This document shows, piece by piece, positions 62,901 to 64,000 of a stretch of DNA of 64,000 nucleotides. A program made the translations under genes and the position numbers. Under the pieces are notes generated by a model that had not been told where the DNA came from, made no database searches, and saw only the letters and a list, made by a program, of their open reading frames with translations. Location: contig ML681994.1 of assembly GCA_007922195.1 (NCBI GenBank), positions 45,892,314 to 45,956,313 of the forward strand. Direction: 5' to 3'. This stretch comes from Podocnemis expansa (Eukaryota; Chordata; Testudines; Podocnemididae). Position 1 is the first letter of the stretch; each line of letters opens with the position of its first letter.

Positions 62901-63675
62901 TTCGACCCTTTAAGACAGCAACAAAAAAAATTGTATTAGAAACAAATGGCAAAATCTAGAATGTTTTAGCTCAGTTTGACAAAACAACAGGTTTTAGTGT
63001 TCTTTTTTTGGCCCTGACACAAACTTAATTCCTTAATAAGGTATTCCACATTCATTTTGATGCAGTATTATCCACAGATGAAACATGAACATGCATCATG
63101 TATTATCAGCTAATAAACAAGGAATTCAGTGGCACTTTTAAAGACTAACAAACTTATTTATTACATGAGCTTGTGTGGGAGGGAATCCCCCTTCATCAGA
63201 CACTTGAAGATGGGGAACTTATAGAAGTTCCCCCTCTTGAAGCATCTGATGAAGGCAGATTCTCTCCCACACAAGCTCATGTGATAAATAAATTTGTTAG
63301 TCTTCAAAAGTGTCACCAGACTGCTTGTTTGTTTTGCTTGACTAGACTAACATGGCTACCGCTTTGGATATCAATTACTAGGCTCCTGTACATTTTCAAG
63401 ACATGAGGTCAGTTCAACCCTGTTATAACTCCACTGAAGTGAACATTTTTTTTTTTGGTAACAGTTACTATCTATTCTAATATATTATTTAAAATGTAAG
63501 TGTGTGCATTTTATGTAACAGTAACATAATTGCAATATATAGTTTATTTAGACTTACGGTGGAAGAAATTTACATGCTATTCCTTCAGGATCACTACAAG
63601 TTTTAAAACAAGGACTAGCACAAGGTTCATATCTCCATTCACACATCCTCCTATAAGGCACTGATGCATGAAGTT
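11996..63675 (-). CDS. OTOGL: Otogelin-like gene, 3' part (24 coding exons; 5' end outside window)
   Basis: Secreted, Cys-rich gel-forming glycoprotein of the otogelin/mucin/VWF superfamily. Known members form acellular membranes of the inner ear. I joined 24 exons on the minus strand. Every intron is GT-AG and codon phase is conserved at all 23 junctions, giving about 1,936 residues without a stop until TGA at 11998-11996. Domain order: TIL-like end (residues 1-67), Ser/Thr/Pro mucin region (68-1057), VWD4 (about 1058-1270), C8/TIL-like (1270-1450), VWC-like Cys modules (1450-1840), C-terminal cystine knot (1840-1936). The C-terminus CSCQWN and the VWD4 segment resemble vertebrate OTOGL as I remember it. 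The paralogue OTOG is the alternative. The gene looks intact and functional; introns carry many transposons. Upstream exons (signal peptide, VWD1-3) are not in the window. Confidence 0.88.
12860..13660 (-). mobile_element. CR1 LINE fragment (RT region, antisense to +)
   Basis: Resembles the CR1 3' coding/UTR region in reverse orientation: words such as TTTTTGATCCATGATAATTC and CTTTTTGGAAAGCTAAATGG. Strongly decayed with many stops. Boundaries approximate. Confidence 0.45.
13690..13812 (-). mobile_element. tRNA-derived SINE with CR1-like tail
   Basis: Read on minus: GTGTAGTGGCTAACACC (box A-like), an anticodon-arm-like CTGCTTAACATGCAG (loop centre AAC) and GGTCCTGGGTTCAATTCCC (box B), followed by GGTTGGACTTGATGATCTC and CTATGATTTGAT, the CR1-type tail used for retrotransposition in trans. 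Confidence 0.75.
14265..14344 (-). CDS. OTOGL: OTOGL exon W: start of C-terminal cystine knot
   Basis: 80 nt, residues 1844-1870, phase 1 to 0. [20 protein letters not shown] is the first strand region of a CTCK domain. The acceptor is the TATCAG two codons upstream of a competing AG; only this choice keeps the frame and gives the Cys. Donor GTAAGT. Confidence 0.9.
14345..17672 (-). other. OTOGL intron V-W
   Basis: 3.3 kb, AT-rich. I see no coding exon, RNA gene or clear repeat family. Confidence 0.6.
17673..17718 (-). CDS. OTOGL: OTOGL exon V: 46-nt exon
   Basis: Encodes [15 protein letters not shown] plus one base of a Cys codon; phase 0 to 1. Acceptor CCTAG, donor GTAAGT. The pair GCCKTC is the usual junction into a CTCK domain. 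Confidence 0.88.
18080..18840 (+). mobile_element. Solo LTR-like unit
   Basis: Has the order of an LTR: an upstream A/T- and GC-mixed region, TATAAAAG at 18492-18499, a GC-rich leader, a (TG)n tract at 18718-18752 and AATAAA at 18777-18782. No gag or pol follows, so it would be a solo LTR left after recombination. The exact TG...CA ends and target duplication are not resolved. Confidence 0.55.
19655..19745. repeat. Palindromic MITE remnant
   Basis: Perfect 13-bp inverted arms GACCTGATTTTCA (19661-19673) and TGAAAATCAGGTC (19724-19736). A 'gattttcaaaagt...' palindrome is a common turtle MITE. Confidence 0.6.
20195..20300 (-). mobile_element. CR1-type tail fragment
   Basis: TTCATAGACTTTAAGGTCAGATGGGATCATTGTGGTCATC-like opening (only short words cited: AAGGTCAGATGGGATCATTG) is the terminal part of a common turtle CR1/SINE tail. 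Confidence 0.65.
20977..21096 (-). CDS. OTOGL: OTOGL exon U
   Basis: 120 nt, 40 codons, phase 0-0. Contains [10 protein letters not shown] and [11 protein letters not shown]. Acceptor TTTGTAG; donor GTTTGT is non-optimal. Residue pattern matches the OTOGL stretch before the cystine knot as remembered. Confidence 0.88.
21348..21440 (-). mobile_element. CR1-type tail fragment
   Basis: TATAGATTTTAAGGACAAAG, TCATCTAGGCTGATGACC and ATCACAGGCCAT in order; the same family as 20195-20300. Confidence 0.6.
22250..22400 (+). mobile_element. tRNA-derived SINE head
   Basis: TAGCCCAGTGG at 22255-22265 fits the pol III box A, followed by ACCTGGGATGTGGGAGATC and a degraded box B (ACAACCCCCTGC). This is the head of a turtle tRNA-SINE. 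Confidence 0.6.
22400..22522 (-). mobile_element. tRNA-derived SINE head, opposite orientation
   Basis: On minus: TAGCCTAGTAGTTAGGC (box A) then CAGTTCAAATTCC (box B) at 22478-22466. Faces the plus-strand SINE head at 22250. Confidence 0.6.
23125..23229 (-). CDS. OTOGL: OTOGL exon T: Cys module
   Basis: 105 nt, 35 codons, phase 0-0. Contains [11 protein letters not shown] and ENGTLAVHE, typical of the module just before the cystine knot. Acceptor TTCCAG, donor GTAAGT. Separated from exon S by the 7.7-kb intron that holds the DIRS element. Confidence 0.92.
23482..23630. mobile_element. 149-bp palindromic PLE end with perfect 12-bp target duplication
   Basis: Flanked by TTAGAATTCTAT at 23470-23481 and again at 23631-23642. 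The insert carries two inverted copies of the PLE tail (AGTCCTGTGGCACC near 23523 and GTGCCACAGGACT near 23611) around a hairpin. Read on minus, that hairpin gives CUGACAA, stem GGGC-UUCA-GCCC, then GAAA. This is a complete short insertion, not a fragment of a longer one. Confidence 0.85.
24938..25141. repeat. DIRS left terminal inverted repeat
   Basis: From AGTTGGTTGCTCACC to CTTCCCTCAGTTCC. Its part from about 24,978 matches the reverse complement of 29,682-29,850 with roughly 90% identity by eye (for example GGAGTCTTCAAAGCAGATG). Confidence 0.85.
25190..25300. repeat. DIRS internal complementary region
   Basis: The first half (GGACACACATCTCGAAG... to GGTGAGCAACCAACT) is the reverse complement of the outer left end; the second half (TTCTTCAAGTGCTGTCCTGC onward) is the reverse complement of the outer right end. 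This is the diagnostic ICR that templates circle formation in DIRS replication. Confidence 0.85.
25315..26265 (-). pseudogene. DIRS tyrosine recombinase, broken
   Basis: Core-binding half at 26265-26018 ([17 protein letters not shown] ... [10 protein letters not shown]) and catalytic half at 25950-25315. Catalytic residues seen: Arg in TSARRVRE, His-x-x-Arg in AHSTRAM, Tyr in TFTTHYALD. An in-frame TGA after LYPPI at about 26,018 separates the halves. Mediates circular cDNA integration in intact elements. Confidence 0.85.
27017..27832 (-). pseudogene. DIRS reverse transcriptase and RNase H, broken
   Basis: RT part 27832-27470 with [26 protein letters not shown] and the catalytic YLDD. An in-frame TAA (27469-27467) follows INTE, then the same frame continues into an RNase H-like part with [14 protein letters not shown]. 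In this family the Tyr position normally holds a catalytic Asp, so this RNase H is probably dead. Ends about 27,017. Confidence 0.8.
28440..29511 (-). pseudogene. DIRS Gag-like ORF
   Basis: 29511-29056 is an open frame of 151 codons with an ATG, a zinc-finger array ([16 protein letters not shown]-x4-KCEEC) and a Ser/Gln-rich tail. 28631-28440, in another frame, has [12 protein letters not shown] and [16 protein letters not shown], typical of the DIRS Gag C-terminal region. Frameshifts lie between them. Confidence 0.7.
29682..29864. repeat. DIRS right terminal inverted repeat
   Basis: Contains CATCTGCTTTGAAGACTCC and GGTGGAGCATCGCAGGACAG, complementary to the left repeat. Ends in CACTCGAAGAAGAA. 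Confidence 0.85.
30953..31131 (-). CDS. OTOGL: OTOGL exon S: VWC-like module
   Basis: 179 nt, residues 1695-1753, phase 1 to 0. Contains [17 protein letters not shown] and CYTVQC, with a terminal NCSQQCEA. Acceptor TTCTTAG, donor GTGAGT. Confidence 0.92.
31132..31849 (-). other. OTOGL intron R-S
   Basis: 718 bases; nothing recognised. Confidence 0.6.
31850..31913 (-). CDS. OTOGL: OTOGL exon R
   Basis: 64 nt, residues 1673-1694, phase 0 to 1. Contains [10 protein letters not shown]. Acceptor CTACACAG; donor GTAATT is weak by consensus but preserves the frame. Confidence 0.87.
31914..33275 (-). other. OTOGL intron Q-R
   Basis: 1.4 kb; contains a short PLE-type end at 32,240-32,345 and otherwise nothing recognised. 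Confidence 0.6.
32240..32345 (+). mobile_element. PLE-type 3' end (old)
   Basis: CTGAAGAAGAAATCTGTGCA, GCTTGAAAGCTTGC, CAGAAGCTGGCC, then AATAAAATGTATTAATTC and CACCTTCTCTC. Same family as 39,340-39,510. Layout core CUGAAGA at 32251-32257 and GAAA at 32274-32277. Confidence 0.6.
33276..33316 (-). CDS. OTOGL: OTOGL exon Q: 41-nt exon
   Basis: Encodes [13 protein letters not shown], phase 1 to 0, only 86 bases from exon P. Acceptor TTCTCAG, donor GTAAGA. It starts another Cys module that is completed by exon R. Confidence 0.87.
33403..33507 (-). CDS. OTOGL: OTOGL exon P: short Cys module 4
   Basis: 105 nt, phase 1-1, residues 1625-1659. Ends QCCPHWHC; sequon NCT. Acceptor GTTAG; donor GTAACT, slightly weaker than its neighbours. 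Confidence 0.92.
33508..35163 (-). other. OTOGL intron O-P
   Basis: 1.7 kb with a short (CA)n at 34,372-34,386; nothing else recognised. Confidence 0.6.
35164..35265 (-). CDS. OTOGL: OTOGL exon O: short Cys module 3
   Basis: 102 nt, phase 1-1, residues 1591-1624. Ends HSCCPRYNC with a sequon (NLS) upstream. Acceptor TTTAG, donor GTAAGT. Confidence 0.92.
35266..36118 (-). other. OTOGL intron N-O
   Basis: Contains the hAT-type element at 35,831-36,064 that carries a microsatellite. Confidence 0.6.
35831..36064. mobile_element. hAT-type element with internal (TCTA)n
   Basis: Inverted ends CAGTGGATCTCAACCT and CAGTGGTTCTCAAC (the latter on minus). Flanking 8-mers CCCTACAA / CTGTACCA match at 5 of 8 positions. 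A (TCTA)n tract of about 53 bases (35,930-35,982) lies in the middle. Confidence 0.65.
36119..36226 (-). CDS. OTOGL: OTOGL exon N: short Cys module 2
   Basis: 108 nt, phase 1-1, residues 1555-1590. Same Cys spacing as exon M, with CC followed by FSYLC. Acceptor TGTAG, donor GTAAGA. Confidence 0.92.
36227..36535 (-). other. OTOGL intron M-N
   Basis: 309 bases; nothing recognised. Confidence 0.6.
36536..36640 (-). CDS. OTOGL: OTOGL exon M: short Cys module 1
   Basis: 105 nt, phase 1-1, residues 1520-1554. Pattern C-x5-C-x7-C...CC-x4-C, ending SCCPQYQC. First of four similar-size symmetric exons (M to P). Acceptor CCTCAG, donor GTAAGT. Confidence 0.92.
36749..37324. mobile_element. hAT-type element with perfect 8-bp duplication
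   Basis: 576 bp, flanked by ATCTAGAG at 36741-36748 and 37325-37332. Inverted ends CAGTGGTTCCCAACTTA and, on minus, CAATAATTCTCAACC. GC-rich body; no transposase. Confidence 0.85.
37655..37975 (+). mobile_element. MIR/CORE-like tRNA SINE
   Basis: GGGTTCAGTTCCTGGCTCTACC (box B and following MIR-like core; quoted in two parts: GGGTTCAGTTCC and TGGCTCTACC), CTGGGTCAAGTCTTTCTACC, then AACTCTTCAGGGCAGGGACT and a TTATTTGTACAACAATA tail. Old and decayed. Confidence 0.55.
38398..38640. mobile_element. MITE with palindromic core
   Basis: Ends TGCCTACATTACAGCTGA and, on minus, GTATGTTTACGCTGCAATTA. Inverted inner words GGGTCAGCTGACTCAGGC / CAACTCAGCTGACAAGAGCC. A well-represented turtle MITE layout. 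Confidence 0.6.
38731..38943 (-). CDS. OTOGL: OTOGL exon L: VWC-like module
   Basis: 213 nt, residues 1449-1519, phase 1-1. Contains [21 protein letters not shown] and ACCPKKVC, the arrangement of a von Willebrand C module. Acceptor CTTAG, donor GTATGT. Confidence 0.92.
38944..40585 (-). other. OTOGL intron K-L
   Basis: 1.6 kb with a palindromic PLE-type end at 39,340-39,515; otherwise nothing recognised. Confidence 0.6.
39340..39515. mobile_element. PLE-type palindromic end
   Basis: Left part GTAGCCATGTTGGCCCCAGG and AGACAAGGTG...GAGGTAATAT; right part CCAATAAAAGATATTACCTC and CCACCTTGTCTC form inverted arms. CAAAAGCTTGTCTCTCTC lies in the loop. Same family as 32,240-32,345. Confidence 0.6.
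40586..40771 (-). CDS. OTOGL: OTOGL exon K: TIL module
   Basis: 186 nt, residues 1387-1448, phase 1-1. [19 protein letters not shown] followed by REDCVCKNG and LCIPEEKC is a complete trypsin-inhibitor-like (TIL) module after C8. Acceptor TTATAG, donor GTAAGT. Confidence 0.93.
40772..41150 (-). other. OTOGL intron J-K
   Basis: 379 bases; nothing recognised. Confidence 0.6.
41151..41292 (-). CDS. OTOGL: OTOGL exon J: C8-like module
   Basis: 142 nt, residues 1339-1386. Contains [18 protein letters not shown] and KWRTPDYC, matching the C8 pattern 'C..L..Y...C' of VWF-type proteins. Acceptor TTTTAG, donor GTAAGTA; phase 0 to 1. Confidence 0.93.
41738..42478. mobile_element. hAT-type element (outer), GC-rich
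   Basis: Opens with TTGTTCCCTTTTGGCTGAAG, ends near ACATTGCTGACTCCTG. Its body shares words with the 36,749 element (AAGCACTGATC, CACTTTGCC, CAGGGACCC). Interrupted at 42,028-42,215. Confidence 0.5.
42028..42215. mobile_element. hAT-type element (inner)
   Basis: 188 bp with inverted ends CAGAGGTCTCAAACTC and CAGGGGTCTCAAAC (minus). Flanked by ACCTACAG (42020-42027) and ACCTAGAG (42216-42223), 7 of 8 matching. Confidence 0.75.
42570..42965. mobile_element. MITE-like block
   Basis: Ends in ACAAGCCCTCAGAG, the reverse of the CTCTGAGGGCTTGTCT-type start of turtle MITEs. Left boundary uncertain. Confidence 0.4.
43161..43375 (-). CDS. OTOGL: OTOGL exon I: end of VWD4 and start of C8-like region
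   Basis: 215 nt, residues 1268-1338. Opens with [10 protein letters not shown], the C-terminal calcium-loop signature of VWD domains, then a linker with SWEIEKS and the Cys-rich [10 protein letters not shown] stretch typical of C8. Acceptor TTAAG, donor GTAAGT; phase 1 to 0. Two sequons (NRT, NCT). Confidence 0.93.
43565..44765 (+). pseudogene. Penelope-like reverse transcriptase, broken
   Basis: Antisense to the host gene. N-terminal part in one frame ([40 protein letters not shown]), then a shift, a conserved [18 protein letters not shown] block, stops, and a palm part at 44,178-44,603 with [31 protein letters not shown] and the catalytic [10 protein letters not shown], followed by [13 protein letters not shown]. 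Frame continues weakly to FLKL at about 44,760. The GIY-YIG part is missing here. Confidence 0.88.
44770..45440 (+). mobile_element. LTR-like unit inserted in the PLE
   Basis: Separates the PLE RT (ends about 44,765) from a PLE 3' end (45,480-45,815). Contains TATAAAAG at 45253-45260 followed by a leader-like CAGCAGAGCTTCGG... region. No internal genes; boundaries approximate. Confidence 0.45.
45480..45815 (+). mobile_element. PLE 3' end
   Basis: Matches the reverse complement of 4,862-5,230 (for example GCATACAGAGGAAGATGAGG there). Contains AGAAGTGGGATTTTCTTCCA, ATGAAAGCTCGTGTGATAAA and the tail AGTGCCACAGGACTCCTCA. Probably the downstream end of the 43,565 copy. Confidence 0.7.
46240..46700 (+). 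mobile_element. Solo LTR-like unit
   Basis: TATAAAAAG at 46427-46435 and AATAAA at 46640-46645, about 210 bases apart, within a distinct sequence block. Fits an LTR U3-R-U5 order. Ends and duplication not resolved. Confidence 0.5.
48640..49330. repeat. Repeat with GC-rich centre
   Basis: Starts with GGGCTCTACCAAATTCATGG and ATCACAGACTGTGAAATTTG, a known-looking amniote/turtle DNA repeat opening, then GC-rich sequence to about 49,330. Family not named. Confidence 0.45.
49348..49540. mobile_element. Palindromic PLE end
   Basis: Inverted arms: AAGTCCTGTGACATCTTAAA and TTTAAGGTGCCACAGGACT, with GCATAAGCTTTCATGGGC and GCCCTTGAAAGCTTATGC inside. Left arm on minus gives core CUGAUGA (49460-49454), stem UGGG/CCCA and GAAA (49436-49433). 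Confidence 0.8.
50126..50302. mobile_element. hAT-type element, 177 bp
   Basis: Inverted ends CAGAGCCGTAATTATGG and CAGAGCCATAATGC (minus). Flanked by CTGATAAG (50118-50125) and TTGATAAG (50303-50310), 7 of 8 matching. Confidence 0.8.
50311..50524. mobile_element. Palindromic PLE end next to the hAT
   Basis: Arms GGAGTCTTGTGGCACTTTAA and TTAAAGTGCCACAGGACTCT, with GGGGCTATAACTC / GGGTTATAGCCCC inside. The 7-mer TTGATAA occurs at both sides (50303-50309, 50525-50531) and may be its target duplication. Confidence 0.75.
50770..50959 (-). CDS. OTOGL: OTOGL exon H: VWD4 core
   Basis: 190 nt, residues 1204-1267, phase 0 to 1. Contains [16 protein letters not shown] and ends at the KTEGLCG turn that precedes the VWD 'CGxCNGDP' motif completed by exon I. 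Acceptor TTTCAG, donor GTGAGA. Confidence 0.92.
50960..52562 (-). other. OTOGL intron G-H
   Basis: 1.6 kb. 51,480-52,110 is a GC-rich block of unknown repeat family (starts GGGCTGGATTAATGCAGGGG). No coding exon. Confidence 0.5.
52563..52655 (-). CDS. OTOGL: OTOGL exon G: VWD4 continued
   Basis: 93 nt, 31 codons (residues 1173-1203), phase 0-0. Contains [16 protein letters not shown] with an N-glycosylation sequon. Acceptor ACCAG, donor GTGAGA. Lies between exons F and H of the same VWD fold. Confidence 0.9.
52796..52819 (-). CDS. OTOGL: OTOGL exon F: 24-nt microexon in VWD4
   Basis: Only eight codons (SANSIRKL), phase 0 on both sides. Acceptor TTTTTCAG, donor GTGAGT. The exon is 3.4 kb from exon E and 140 bases from exon G. 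The residues fit the same position in OTOGL as I remember it. Because it is symmetric it could be skipped without a frameshift. Confidence 0.75.
53328..53520. mobile_element. MITE fragment
   Basis: GGCCTGGTCTACACTTAAAA opening and CACCCTGAGCACTGTAGTTA, AGTCGACCTAGCC: a recognisable turtle MITE, truncated at the right. Confidence 0.65.
53540..53765 (+). mobile_element. LTR-like 3' part
   Basis: CCTTCGGTGAATGAATAAAT with AATAAA at 53705-53710, then ATGCTTTGTTTTGAAG; resembles the R/U5 end of an LTR. Weak. Confidence 0.35.
56225..56367 (-). CDS. OTOGL: OTOGL exon E: start of VWD4
   Basis: 143 nt, residues 1118-1164. Carries [12 protein letters not shown], the signature 'TFDG' opening of a VWD domain, and ends at KCPTNR. 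Acceptor TTTAG, donor GTAAGA; phase 1 to 0. Confidence 0.92.
56368..57744 (-). other. OTOGL intron D-E
   Basis: 1.4 kb; holds a 75-bp PLE-derived insertion. Otherwise nothing recognised. Confidence 0.6.
57516..57590 (-). mobile_element. 75-bp PLE-tail insertion with 10-bp duplication
   Basis: Flanked by AAAACTAGGA at 57506-57515 and 57591-57600. Contains only the PLE tail (GGAGTCTTATGGCAC, AAGACTAACGAATTT) joined to an (AAAT)n tract. Confidence 0.8.
57745..57922 (-). CDS. OTOGL: OTOGL exon D: Cys-rich entry to VWD4
   Basis: 178 nt, residues 1058-1117. Contains ten Cys including the [10 protein letters not shown] end, a VWC-like half module that in otogelins immediately precedes the fourth VWD domain. 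Acceptor ACAG at 57923-57924, donor GTAAGT; phase 0 in, phase 1 out. Confidence 0.9.
57923..58843 (-). other. OTOGL intron C-D
   Basis: 921 bases, contains a DIRS terminal fragment. Confidence 0.6.
58279..58570. mobile_element. DIRS-type terminal repeat fragment
   Basis: GCAGGTTACTCACCTATAAA opening and GGAGGAGGGAGGGAAGATGA are counterparts of the 24,940 and 25,180 regions of the full DIRS element. Ends partly inverted (GTTCAAGGTG / AAGAACTC). Solo terminal fragment. Confidence 0.55.
58844..61815 (-). CDS. OTOGL: OTOGL exon C: giant mucin-like Ser/Thr/Pro exon
   Basis: 2,972 nt encode about 990 residues in one exon, without a stop or frameshift. Composition is dominated by Ser, Thr, Pro, Val and Ala, with no Cys between the first residue and the SSSSDCM end; this is a mucin (PTS) domain expected to be densely O-glycosylated. 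A few N-glycosylation sequons (NVT, NTT, NRT) are present. No exact tandem repeat is obvious by eye. Acceptor TTTCAG at 61816-61817; donor GTATGA at 58843-58838 restores phase 0 to the next exon. An alternative GT five bases upstream would break the frame. Function: extended, hydrated spacer between the VWD assemblies and the C-terminal modules. Confidence 0.9.
61816..62827 (-). other. OTOGL intron B-C
   Basis: 1.0 kb, AT-rich, nothing recognised. Confidence 0.6.
62828..62907 (-). CDS. OTOGL: OTOGL exon B: TIL-like module
   Basis: 80 nt, residues 40-67, containing VEGCLPYCP and [14 protein letters not shown]. This is the common 'CP..M..DE....CV...DC' signature that closes a TIL module in VWF/mucin proteins. 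Acceptor AAAG at 62908-62909, donor GTAAGTA. Phases 2 to 1 fit both neighbours. Confidence 0.9.
62908..63557 (-). other. OTOGL intron A-B
   Basis: 650 bases, largely filled by the palindromic PLE end at 63,112-63,368. Confidence 0.6.
63112..63368. mobile_element. Palindromic PLE end
   Basis: Long inverted arms: TTTAAAGACTAACAAACTTA, ACATGAGCTTGTGTGGGAG versus CTCCCACACAAGCTCATGTG and AATAAATTTGTTAGTCTTC, around a loop with GGGGAACTT / AAGTTCCCC. Core CTGATGA at 63246-63252, but the GAAA partner is lost (CACAAGC). Confidence 0.8.
63558..63675 (-). CDS. OTOGL: OTOGL exon A: Cys-rich region upstream of the mucin domain
   Basis: 118 nt, residues 1-40 of the visible part. Acceptor ..TTTCAG at 63676-63677, donor GTAAGT. 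It starts in phase 1 and ends in phase 2. Six Cys, with the motif [12 protein letters not shown], which is typical of the TIL/C8 stretch following the third VWD of otogelins. The preceding exon must lie beyond 64000. Confidence 0.9.
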
Positions 63676-64000
63676 CTGAAAAACAAGGAAAGCATGACAT
63701 TTGTAGATTGATACTCTTTTCTATTATGTACATTACAGTGTTTAGAGAAATGAAACTCCACATAAGCAAGTTGATATTAGAAATGAAGTACAGATTCCTA
63801 GATGAATGATAGTGTTTTTATAAGTGAGTTTTTAAACCAAGTCTAGAAAGCTCAGAAATATTGGGGCATTAAAGATACAATCAGTTATTCAATTAATCAC
63901 CAAATACTCTATTAAATCTACATACTAATGAAATTAAACAAACAGGATTGTGCCGTTGGCTTCAGGAACAAAGCTACTGTCTCACAAAAAAACAGAAAAA
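63676..64000 (-). other. OTOGL intron upstream of exon A
   Basis: 325 bases to the window edge; nothing recognised. Confidence 0.6.

Noticed and set aside
1..64000. CRISPR arrays, bacterial operons, attachment sites
   Set aside because: No regularly spaced repeats or prokaryotic gene organisation; the window is vertebrate.

Overview
The window is animal nuclear DNA, most likely from a turtle. It is AT-rich and intron-dominated. Its interspersed repeats are a set I recognise from turtle genomes: CR1 LINE tails, a DIRS-type tyrosine-recombinase retrotransposon, Penelope-like elements (PLEs) with palindromic ends, hAT-type DNA elements with 8-bp target duplications, short palindromic MITEs, tRNA-derived SINEs and LTR-like promoters. 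The turtle assignment is an inference from repeats, not from a species marker.

One host gene is visible. It runs on the minus strand and fills the window from about 63,675 down to 11,996. I joined 24 coding exons with AG/GT borders; the reading phase matches at all 23 junctions, giving an open frame of about 1,936 residues that ends in a stop codon. The protein is the C-terminal part of a secreted otogelin-family glycoprotein. In order it has the end of a Cys-rich TIL-like region, a mucin-like Ser/Thr/Pro domain of about 990 residues in a single exon, a fourth von Willebrand D domain spread over small exons, a C8-like region, a row of Cys-rich VWC-like modules, and a C-terminal cystine knot. 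The cystine knot and VWD sequences fit otogelin-like (OTOGL) better than its paralogue OTOG. OTOGL and OTOG build the acellular gels of the inner ear. The 5' half of the gene lies beyond the right edge.

Layout by region: 1-11,995 lies downstream of the stop codon and holds a GC-rich block, a palindromic MITE, two PLE copies (one split by a hAT element), a DIRS fragment, two CR1 tails and an LTR-like unit. 11,996-23,229 holds the last five exons with CR1, SINE and LTR insertions. 23,230-30,952 is one large intron with a short palindromic PLE flanked by a perfect 12-bp duplication and a nearly full-length DIRS element of 4.9 kb. 30,953-43,375 holds twelve exons, including four similar phase 1-1 exons in a row. 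43,376-50,769 is a 7.4-kb intron packed with a decayed PLE, LTR-like units, a hAT element and two palindromic PLE ends. 50,770-64,000 holds the VWD4 exons, the giant mucin exon and the two most upstream exons.

The mobile elements do not cooperate with the gene; they mark its introns. The two most interesting signals are the unusually large mucin exon for an OTOGL-type gene, and a recurrent palindromic PLE end that keeps a hammerhead-ribozyme-like core (CUGANGA, stem, GAAA) in several dispersed copies.
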